A stretch of DNA of 64,000 nt from Pseudomonas syringae (GTDB taxonomy: Bacteria > Pseudomonadota > Gammaproteobacteria > Pseudomonadales > Pseudomonadaceae), in the NCBI RefSeq assembly GCF_021605415.1, contig NZ_WKEQ01000010.1, forward strand, positions 120,092 to 184,091. The letters are read 5' to 3'. Below the pieces are notes generated by a model that ran no database searches, was not told the origin of the DNA, and saw only the letters and a list, made by a program, of their open reading frames with translations. Position 1 is the first letter of the stretch. Each line of letters opens with the position of its first letter. This document shows positions 57,452 to 64,000 of this stretch, piece by piece. The translations under genes were made by a program, and so were the position numbers.

Positions 57452-58627
57452 ATGAACAGCCGCCTCAAGGCCTGGCAGCACCCGCTCATCGCCACCCTTC
57501 CGTTGCTGGCCGTCCTCGCTGGTTGTACCGGCGGCGGCGACAACGAAAAGCCGAAAACCCATGCGCTCGCCACTTATTCCAGCGCCACGTGGGAAGCGCT
57601 GCCCGCCGTATCCGATGGTGATCTTGTGGCCGGCTTCGGTTCGTGGCGCAGCGCTTGTACCCGGCTCAAGGCAGATGCGGTTTGGGGCACGACCTGCGCG
57701 GCAGCGGCCAATGTGCCGCAAACCGCCACGGATATCCGCGCCTTCCTCAAGCAACACCTTGACGTGTATGGCCTGCGCGCCGAGAACGACAATCCGAACG
57801 GATTGATCACCGGCTACTACGAACCGGTCTATCCCGGCAGCCTGACCCAGACCGATGTGGCGAACGTCCCGGTGTACGGCGTTCCAGAAGACATGATCAT
57901 CGTCTCGCTGGACAGCATTTACCCGGAGCTCAAAGGCAAACGCCTGCGCGGACGCCTTGAAGGCCGGGTGCTCAAACCTTACGACGACGCGGCGACCATC
58001 GAGAGCAAGGGCGTCAAGGCGCCAGTGGTGGCGTGGCTGACCGATCCGATGAACCTGCAATTTCTGCAGATCCAGGGTTCCGGACGCATCCAGATCGAGG
58101 GCGGCCGCCAGTTGCGCATCGCTTACGCCGATCAGAACGGTCACCCATACCGGCCGATCGGTCGCTGGCTGGTCGAACAGGGCGAGCTGAAAAAAGAAGA
58201 CGTGACCATGGGCGCGATCAGCAACTGGGCCAAGGCCAATCCGTCGCGCATTCCGGAACTGCTCGGCAGCAACCCGAGCTACGTGTTCTTCACCCGCAAC
58301 CCGGACAGCAACGAAGGCCCGCGCGGCTCATTGAACGTACCGTTGACCGCTGGCTACAGCGCGGCGGTGGATCGCAAAGTCATTCCATTGGGCAGCCTGC
58401 TGTGGCTGTCGACCACCCGCCCGGACGGCACCGCACTGGTTCGTCCGGTGGCAGCGCAAGACACCGGCGGCGCGATTGCCGGCGAAGTCCGGGCTGATCT
58501 GTTCTGGGGCACGGGAGAGGCCGCCGGGCAATTGGCCGGAGACATGAAACAACAGGGGCAAATCTGGATGCTGTGGCCCAAAGGTGCGGCGTTGCCGCAA
58601 GTGCCGCAGGTGGCTGACAAACCCTAA
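57452..58627 (+). CDS. mltA: membrane-bound lytic murein transglycosylase A
   Basis: Outer-membrane lipoprotein of 391 residues cleaving peptidoglycan glycan strands. Lipobox LAGC about residues 20-23; MltA domain with LITGYYEPVYPGSL and DPMNLQFLQIQGSGRIQIEGG, and the C-terminal 3D domain with catalytic Asp in VAAQDTGGAIAGEVRADLFWG. Start at the ATG at 57452 (CAGGAA upstream); twelve extra codons upstream are possible but lie before the lipoprotein signal. Confidence 0.93.
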   Translation: MNSRLKAWQHPLIATLPLLAVLAGCTGGGDNEKPKTHALATYSSATWEALPAVSDGDLVAGFGSWRSACTRLKADAVWGTTCAAAANVPQTATDIRAFLKQHLDVYGLRAENDNPNGLITGYYEPVYPGSLTQTDVANVPVYGVPEDMIIVSLDSIYPELKGKRLRGRLEGRVLKPYDDAATIESKGVKAPVVAWLTDPMNLQFLQIQGSGRIQIEGGRQLRIAYADQNGHPYRPIGRWLVEQGELKKEDVTMGAISNWAKANPSRIPELLGSNPSYVFFTRNPDSNEGPRGSLNVPLTAGYSAAVDRKVIPLGSLLWLSTTRPDGTALVRPVAAQDTGGAIAGEVRADLFWGTGEAAGQLAGDMKQQGQIWMLWPKGAALPQVPQVADKP

Positions 58628-58631
58628 AAGC

Positions 58632-58677
58632 AAAAGATCGCAGCCCATGTACGAGCTGCCGCAGGCTGCGATCTTTT
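58632..58677. terminator. long hairpin between mltA and the MAPEG gene
   Basis: AAAAGATCGCAGCC (58632-58645) pairs with GGCTGCGATCTTTT (58664-58677). It is a paired copy of the GATCGCAGCC repeat and probably terminates both converging genes. Confidence 0.7.
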
Positions 58678-58690
58678 GATCCTGCTGTTA

Positions 58691-59074
58691 CTACATCGAC
58701 ACAAAAAAGAATGCAGCAATCAACCCCATTCCCACAAACCACACCACCGACCGCAACGCCGCCCAGTCCGCCAGATAGCAAATGATGTAAAGCAGGCGAC
58801 TGGTAATAAACAGCACCGCCAACACGTTGACCGTGACCAGCTCAGCCGTGCCCACCAGGTGCGCCACGAACACCGCCGCCGCAAACGCCGGCATCACTTC
58901 AAAACTGTTCAACTGCGCCGCATGCGCGCGTCGGGCAACACCACCAATACTGTCGAGAAAATCCCTCGGATCATGATTGTCCCGTGGGCGGAATCCGCCA
59001 GTGACTTTGGCAATCACCGTGCACACGTACGGCAGGAAAATTGCGATCAAAACGCACCACAGAGCTACCGTCAT
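58691..59074 (-). CDS. MAPEG family membrane protein
   Basis: Integral membrane protein of 127 residues with four hydrophobic segments. The MAPEG signature is in RRAHAAQLNSFEVMPAFAAAVFVAHL (R/K-x-x-x-A-H-x-N-x-x-E-x-x-P). Eukaryotic relatives are glutathione transferases; bacterial members mostly have no proven role. Stands between mltA and an EamA transporter gene, same strand as the latter. Confidence 0.85.
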   Translation of the reverse strand: MTVALWCVLIAIFLPYVCTVIAKVTGGFRPRDNHDPRDFLDSIGGVARRAHAAQLNSFEVMPAFAAAVFVAHLVGTAELVTVNVLAVLFITSRLLYIICYLADWAALRSVVWFVGMGLIAAFFFVSM

Positions 59075-59107
59075 AAACCAGTCCCTTTTTCATTAGAGTT
59101 CAGGTAA

Positions 59108-59941
59108 TCAAAACTTCATCACCAGCATGCCGATCAATACCAGCCCACAGGCTAAGAGCCGCGGTCTGCCGAAAGGTTCTTTCAGGTAGCGCATGCCGAA
59201 CAGCACAACCAGAATCACGCTGATTTCACGCAACGCCGCCGCCTCGGCAATCGACCCCAATTGCATCGCCCACAGCACCAGAGCGTAGCTGAACAACACG
59301 CAAAACCCGACCGCCAGACCCAGCCGCCACTGCTCGCGCCAGAACAACATGAACGCCGGCCGCTTGCTCACCCACGCCAGCAGCGGAAACGGCCACGCGC
59401 TGAGCAATGTCACCCAGACCAGATAGTCCAACGGATGCGACCAGCGCCGCAGCGCCTGGCCATCGATGTAGGTATAGCAGCCGATACACAGGCCGATCAG
59501 CGCCACCACCGGCAACATCGACCACGGCAATCGCGCGCCGCCACCACCCTGCCAGAGCAGGCAAAGCATGCCGAACGGAATCAGCAGGATGCCGAAGATT
59601 TGTTGCGCGGTGAGCACTTCACCGGCAAACACCAGCGTCAGTGCCAGCACCACCAGTGGCGACAGACCGCGCATCAGCGGATAGACCAAGCCCAAATCGC
59701 CGACGCGATAAGCCTGGATCAGCAGATAGCGATAAAGCAGCTCGAACGCCGCCGAGGCGAGAATCCATGGCCAGATCTCCGGCGGCGGCACGCTTACGAA
59801 AGGAAACGCGGCACCGACGAACAACAGCGCCACCGTGTCCATGCATGCCACCACGAGCAACCGCTCGGCGCTGAATTTGATCAGGGTATTCCACGCCGCA
59901 TGCAACAGCGCCGCCACCAACACCAGAGCCGTCGCCAGCAC
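59108..59941 (-). CDS. EamA/DMT family transporter
   Basis: Membrane protein of 277 residues with about ten helices in two EamA repeats, the second ending SIAEAAALREISVILVVLFGMRYLKEPFGRPRLLACGLVLIG. The start is placed at a GTG at 59941, which has AAGGAG six bases upstream; the ATG at 59977 would add a polar leader that overlaps a repeat. Substrate unknown; metabolite export is common in the family. MAPEG gene follows 33 bases downstream. Confidence 0.85.
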   Translation of the reverse strand: MLATALVLVAALLHAAWNTLIKFSAERLLVVACMDTVALLFVGAAFPFVSVPPPEIWPWILASAAFELLYRYLLIQAYRVGDLGLVYPLMRGLSPLVVLALTLVFAGEVLTAQQIFGILLIPFGMLCLLWQGGGGARLPWSMLPVVALIGLCIGCYTYIDGQALRRWSHPLDYLVWVTLLSAWPFPLLAWVSKRPAFMLFWREQWRLGLAVGFCVLFSYALVLWAMQLGSIAEAAALREISVILVVLFGMRYLKEPFGRPRLLACGLVLIGMLVMKF

Positions 59942-60177
59942 CGTCCACTCCTTATTGTCCTCACCGCCCCCATGCAACTTCGGCAGCTCCTACACGGGGC
60001 GACATAATTGATTCACCATATGTCAGCAGCTGTTTATACTGCAAACGACCACGCCGCACTCGGTTGCGCACAGACTAATTCCAATAATTCCCGCCTGCCC
60101 CGCTCTCTTATCGAGAACGGTCGTTCGCCTGCGTACGCCTGATCACAGCGTCAAGACTACTGACAGAGACCTTGCGC

Positions 60178-61347
60178 ATGCCCCTCGCCTTGTTTGCACT
60201 CGCTGTTGCCGCTTTTGGCATCGGCACCACTGAATTCGTCATCATGGGTTTGCTGCCCGACGTCGCCCGCGACCTCTCTGTGAGCATTCCTCACGCAGGG
60301 TTGCTGATCACCGGCTATGCGCTCGGCGTGGTGTTCGGTGCGCCTATCCTGGCGATCGGCACCGCCAACATGCCGCGTAAAGCGACGCTGCTGGGGATGA
60401 CGTTGATGTTTATTCTCGGCAACATCCTCTGCGCCCTTGCGCCGAATTACGCCACGCTGATGGCCGCTCGCGTGGTGACTGCGCTGTGCCATGGGGCATT
60501 CTTCGGCATCGGCTCGGTGGTCGCCGCTGGCCTGGTCGCGCCGAACAAGCGCGCCCAGGCGATTGCGCTGATGTTCACCGGTTTGACCCTGGCCAACGTG
60601 CTTGGCGTGCCGCTGGGCACTGCACTCGGCCAATATGCCGGATGGCGCTCGACCTTCTGGGCAGTCTCGGTGATCGGCGTGATTGCCGCCATTGCCCAAT
60701 GGCTGTGGCTGCCGAAACACATCCCGATGGACAAGGCCAACCTCGCCAGCGAATTCAAGGTGCTGGGCAAGATCAACGTCTTGTTGGCGCTGGGCATGAG
60801 CGTTCTGGCGTCGACCAGCCTGTTCAGCGTGTTCACCTACATCGCGCCGATCCTGCAAGACATCACCGGCGTCAGCCCCCACGGCGTAACGGTCATGCTG
60901 CTGTTGTTCGGCGTCGGTCTGACCGGTGGCAGCATGCTCGGTGGGCGCCTCGCCGACAGTCGACTGCTGCCGTCGCTGGTGGGTGTGGCGCTGGCGGTCG
61001 TGGTGATTCTCGCCGCGTTCAGCCAGACCAGCCGCTCGGTGGTGCCCGCCGCGATCACGCTCGTGCTATGGGGGATTTTTGCTTTTGCCCTGTGCCCGAT
61101 TTTGCAACTGTTGATCATTGATCAGGCGCACGAGGCGCCGAATCTTGGCTCGACCCTGAATCAGAGCGCGTTCAACCTCGGCAACGCGGCCGGTGCGTGG
61201 ATCGGCGGGTTGGTCGTGGCCAGTGGCGCCGATCTGGCGGACTTGCCGTGGACAGGCGCGCTGGTGGGTGTTTTGACGGTGCTGACAGCCCTGTTTTTTA
61301 TCTATCTGCAACGGCGCAGTGCGACGGCGGTCAATGCATCTGGCTGA
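60178..61347 (+). CDS. MFS transporter, DHA1 family (AraJ-like)
   Basis: Exporter of 389 residues with 12 helices. The AraJ/sugar-efflux-type start MPLALFALAVAAFGIGTTEFVIMGLLPDVARDL and the DHA1 motif segments LLITGYALGVVFGAPILAI and RWRSTFWAVSV-like region (YAGWRSTFWAVSVIGVIA) are clear. Substrate unknown. The ATG at 60178 is used; a TTG two codons earlier is less likely. The 236 bases upstream hold divergent promoters for this gene and the EamA gene. Confidence 0.87.
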   Translation: MPLALFALAVAAFGIGTTEFVIMGLLPDVARDLSVSIPHAGLLITGYALGVVFGAPILAIGTANMPRKATLLGMTLMFILGNILCALAPNYATLMAARVVTALCHGAFFGIGSVVAAGLVAPNKRAQAIALMFTGLTLANVLGVPLGTALGQYAGWRSTFWAVSVIGVIAAIAQWLWLPKHIPMDKANLASEFKVLGKINVLLALGMSVLASTSLFSVFTYIAPILQDITGVSPHGVTVMLLLFGVGLTGGSMLGGRLADSRLLPSLVGVALAVVVILAAFSQTSRSVVPAAITLVLWGIFAFALCPILQLLIIDQAHEAPNLGSTLNQSAFNLGNAAGAWIGGLVVASGADLADLPWTGALVGVLTVLTALFFIYLQRRSATAVNASG

Positions 61348-61360
61348 AATGCCCTGTCGC

Positions 61361-61391
61361 CCAGCTCTCTCCCAAGGGAGAGGACTGGGCA
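61361..61391. repeat. CTCTCCC-AA-GGGAGAG repeat
   Basis: GC-rich palindrome (CCAGCTCTCTCCCAAGGG then AGAGGACTGGG), another dispersed Pseudomonas intergenic repeat, right after the MFS gene. Confidence 0.55.
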
Positions 61392-61511
61392 GCGGCGGCC
61401 CGATGAGGGCTGTTGATCTTCACGACTCACCCATCAACTGTGCCCTCAGCCGCACTCACCCCATCAAACCCTGACTGCATACTCCCCCATTCCTCATCCA
61501 AAGGATCCCGG

Positions 61512-62777
61512 ATGCTTGAACTTGTCGCCGCTTTCATTTGCCTCACCACCCTGCTCACCTTCGTGAACTTCCGCTTCATCGGCCTGCCCCCAACCATCGG
61601 CGTGATGGTCACCGCGTTACTGTTCTCCCTGTTGCTGCAAGGCCTGAGCCTGCTCGGCTATCCCGGTCTCGAAGACCGCGTGGAACAACTGATCGGCCAG
61701 ATCGACTTCGGTGATCTGCTGATGAACTGGATGCTGTCCTTCCTGCTGTTCGCCGGCGCCCTGCACGTCAACCTCAACGACCTGCGCAACTACCGATGGC
61801 CCATCGGTCTGCTTGCCACCTTTGGCGTCTTGATTGCGACCGTGGTCATCGGCAGCATCGCCTATTACATTTTTGCCCTGTTCGGCTGGCACGTGAGCTT
61901 CATGTATTGCCTGCTGTTCGGCGCGCTGATTTCACCCACCGACCCGATCGCGGTGCTCGGCGTGCTGCGTACCGCCAATGCCTCCAAACCGCTGAAAACC
62001 ACCATCGTCGGCGAGTCGCTGTTCAACGACGGCACCGCCGTTGTGGTGTTCACCGTATTGCTGGGCATCGTGCAACTGGGCGAGACCCCGACCCTCGGCG
62101 CGACCGCCATGCTGTTCGTCCACGAGGCCATCGGTGGTGTGTTGTTCGGCGGGCTGATCGGGTATCTGGTCTATCGGATGATCAAAAGCATCGAGCAGCA
62201 CCAGATCGAAGTGATGCTGACGCTGGCGCTGGTCATCGGCGGCTCGGCGATGGCCAGTGAACTGCATGTCTCTGCGCCGATTGCGATGGTGGTCGCCGGT
62301 CTGATCATCGGCAACCTGGGCCGCAATCTGGCAATGAACGACATGACCCGCAAATACCTCGACGGTTTCTGGGAACTGCTTGATGACATGCTCAACGCCC
62401 TGCTGTTTGCGCTGATCGGCATGGAGCTGTTGCTGCTGCCGTTCAACTGGTTGCACGTAGCGGCGGCGAGTCTGTTGGCCGTAGTGATTCTGTTGTCGCG
62501 CCTGCTGACGGTGGCGCCGGCAATCATCCTGCTGCGGCGCTGGCGCACCGTGCCGGCCGGCACTATTCGCATTCTGACCTGGGGCGGTTTGCGTGGCGGT
62601 GTGTCGGTGGCGCTGGCCCTCGCCCTGCCGCTGGGCGAGGAGCGCGATCTGCTGCTGAGCATCACTTACATCGTGGTGCTGTCGTCGATCCTGCTGCAGG
62701 GTTTGAGCATCGGCAAACTGGTCAAGTACGCGACGCGCAACGAGCCTGCGACTGCGGTCGAGACCGCGCACCGCTGA
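61512..62777 (+). CDS. Na+/H+ antiporter, CPA1 (NhaP-like)
   Basis: Antiporter of 421 residues with about 12-13 helices. The ion-binding motif is in GALISPTDPIAVLGVLRT and the partner motif in GESLFNDGTAVVVFTVLLG, both hallmarks of NhaP/CPA1. It should exchange cytoplasmic Na+ or K+ for H+. AAGGA before the ATG at 61512; a start 33 codons earlier reads into the intergenic repeat. Converges with the FNT gene, their stops touching. Confidence 0.9.
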   Translation: MLELVAAFICLTTLLTFVNFRFIGLPPTIGVMVTALLFSLLLQGLSLLGYPGLEDRVEQLIGQIDFGDLLMNWMLSFLLFAGALHVNLNDLRNYRWPIGLLATFGVLIATVVIGSIAYYIFALFGWHVSFMYCLLFGALISPTDPIAVLGVLRTANASKPLKTTIVGESLFNDGTAVVVFTVLLGIVQLGETPTLGATAMLFVHEAIGGVLFGGLIGYLVYRMIKSIEQHQIEVMLTLALVIGGSAMASELHVSAPIAMVVAGLIIGNLGRNLAMNDMTRKYLDGFWELLDDMLNALLFALIGMELLLLPFNWLHVAAASLLAVVILLSRLLTVAPAIILLRRWRTVPAGTIRILTWGGLRGGVSVALALALPLGEERDLLLSITYIVVLSSILLQGLSIGKLVKYATRNEPATAVETAHR

Positions 62778-63665
62778 TCATTTGTCGTCCTGTCGTGGAT
62801 CAGGTTTTTCGACCTGATCCACGACTTCTTTTGGCGGCCCACTTTCACTGCGAATCTGCGCATGGCTGATCAGCGCAAAGATGAAACTGCCGCCAATGAT
62901 GTTCCCCGCCAGTGTCGGCCCGGCGAACACTTGCCAGAAATCACTCCACGGTAGCTCGCCGGCAAACACCAGATACGACACCTCTGCCGAACCGACGACG
63001 ATGTGGGTGAAATCCCCAAGCGCCATGAAGTAAGTGATGAGGACGATGATCCACATCTTCGCGCTCTCCATGGACGGGATCATCCAGACCATCGTGGCGA
63101 TCATCCAGCCGGACACGATGCCCTTGGCGAACATCTGCCAAGGATCGTTCTCCATGACCTTGCGGCCGATGTCGAGAAAAGCGATATCGGTTTTGCTGTC
63201 GAATATCGGCAGTTCGAGCATGACGTAGGCCACCAGCAACGTGCCGCACAGGTTGCCGACCAGCACCACAGTCCACAGACGCAGAAGCCGGCCGAAATTC
63301 GCCAGCGTGGGCTTGGTCATGACCGGCAGAACGGCGGTCAGGGTGTTTTCAGTGAACAGTTGCTGGCGGGCGAGGATCACCGCAAGGAATCCCGCGCAAT
63401 AGCCGAAACTGGCAATTACCTTGAACCCTTCACCTTCGGGAAGCCGCGAGTTGAGCAGCCCCATCGCCATCAGCGACAGTCCCATGGTCAGCCCCGCCGC
63501 CAGCGCCGACCACCACAACGCAGCGATGCTGCGCTCCAGTTCCTGATCGCCCTGTTTTCGGATGATTTCGTGAAGCACCGCCGCACGGGGCGGCTGGCCC
63601 TTGTCGACTTCGTGCTGTTCTTTGGCGGAGAGATCGGGGGTTTTGCCGTCGGTGGGTGTGGTCAT
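62778..63665 (-). CDS. formate/nitrite transporter (FNT) family channel, YfdC-like
   Basis: Membrane channel of 295 residues. After a polar N-terminus of about 55 residues come six hydrophobic segments with FNT landmarks: LGDFTHIVVGSAEVSYL and GPTLAGNIIGGSFIFALISHAQ near the end. YfdC-type members with this long N-terminus have no proven substrate; formate, nitrite or acetate are candidates. Start at the ATG at 63665 (MTTPTDGK), ribosome site weak; a longer frame reaches into repeats. Confidence 0.85.
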   Translation of the reverse strand: MTTPTDGKTPDLSAKEQHEVDKGQPPRAAVLHEIIRKQGDQELERSIAALWWSALAAGLTMGLSLMAMGLLNSRLPEGEGFKVIASFGYCAGFLAVILARQQLFTENTLTAVLPVMTKPTLANFGRLLRLWTVVLVGNLCGTLLVAYVMLELPIFDSKTDIAFLDIGRKVMENDPWQMFAKGIVSGWMIATMVWMIPSMESAKMWIIVLITYFMALGDFTHIVVGSAEVSYLVFAGELPWSDFWQVFAGPTLAGNIIGGSFIFALISHAQIRSESGPPKEVVDQVEKPDPRQDDK

Positions 63666-63795
63666 GGTCGTTGCAACCGGTGAGTGGGGTTTAGCTACGA
63701 CCGCTGACGGTTGGAATACGTTCTGTATGCGCCACAAAATCCTGTAGGCGCTGCGGCACGCTCGGGCCGCGATCGGACGATCTTTAGATCTTGAT

Positions 63796-63875
63796 CGTTC
63801 CCACGCTCTGCGTGGGAATGCAGCCCGGGACGCTCCGCGTTCCTTTGGACAGTCAAAAGATCGCAGCCTTCGGCA
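63796..63875. repeat. TTCCCACGC hairpin and GATCGCAGCC repeat
   Basis: Second copy of the TTCCCACGC-TCT-GCGTGGGAA element (about 63798-63820) seen near 14655, then AAAAGATCGCAGCC..GGCAGCTCC near 63855. Together they fill most of the gap between the FNT gene and the edge gene. Confidence 0.7.
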
Positions 63876-63891
63876 GCTCCTTGTATCTCGA

Positions 63892-64000
63892 CTATCGCCC
63901 CTGACGGAGCGATAGTTCTCGACTGATCATCGAGGGAGGGATCTGGAAGCCGCGCAGCTCCTTAGGCTTTTTGCCTGCAATGTAGATGGTGCTCCATCCC
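63892..64000 (-). CDS. C-terminus of an unidentified gene, cut by the window edge
   Basis: Reading the minus strand from the edge gives 35 codons ending in TAG at 63892, with the translation GWSTIYIAGKKPKELRGFQI followed by PPSMISRELSLRQGR. The codon choice looks coding and no stop interrupts it. I do not recognise the family. The start lies outside the window. Confidence 0.5.
   Translation of the reverse strand, partial: GWSTIYIAGKKPKELRGFQIPPSMISRELSLRQGR

Overview
The window reads as a chromosome segment of a Pseudomonas of the P. fluorescens group. Evidence: high-GC codon use throughout, gene order matching the known Pseudomonas carnitine/choline/glycine-betaine locus, an epd-pgk-fba / tkt / metK block typical of the genus, and many copies of the REP-like hairpin (GTGGGAGC..GCTTGC..GCGA) that litters fluorescens-group genomes. 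I saw no rRNA, tRNA, CRISPR array, insertion sequence or prophage.

Left part (about 0.7-28.8 kb) is quaternary-amine catabolism. A minus-strand set (dipeptidase-like protein, V4R-like protein, dgcA, dgcB, ETF alpha, ETF beta) demethylates dimethylglycine. A small accessory patch follows (LprI-like protein, toxin-antitoxin pair, DUF3010 protein). Next is the carnitine branch: regulator cdhR, divergent from caiX-cdhC-cdhA-cdhB, which takes up carnitine and turns it into glycine betaine. Then come the regulator gbdR, the serine dehydratase sdaB (end of the betaine-glycine-serine-pyruvate route), the ABC importer cbcXWV, the choline transporter betT, and betIBA, which oxidises choline to glycine betaine. 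The betaine demethylase (gbcAB) and sarcosine oxidase are not in the window. Two regulator-linked divergent promoters carry related direct repeats at exactly 21-bp phase, candidate CdhR and GbdR sites; betI has a perfect 20-bp palindrome.

Middle (29-43 kb) is mixed housekeeping: a coupled TldD/TldE-type protease pair, a DHA2 exporter, RNA helicase DbpA, a flavoprotein, a YccS-type membrane protein, a periplasmic binding protein, ElaA-type acetyltransferase, a YgjP-like metallopeptidase and a REC-PAS-GGDEF-EAL c-di-GMP protein.

From 43.4 to 45.4 kb lie a signal-less PL7 alginate lyase and a strikingly AT-rich islet with two unrecognised small proteins. From 45.5 to 54.4 kb is central carbon and SAM metabolism (fba, two lipoproteins, pgk, epd, tkt; a SahR-type ArsR-methyltransferase regulator and metK, with a 30-bp palindrome upstream). 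The right end holds ligB, a DUF1090 protein, a cytochrome c lipoprotein, mltA, a MAPEG protein, EamA and MFS transporters, a CPA1 Na+/H+ antiporter, a formate/nitrite-family channel and the C-terminus of an unidentified gene cut by the window edge.
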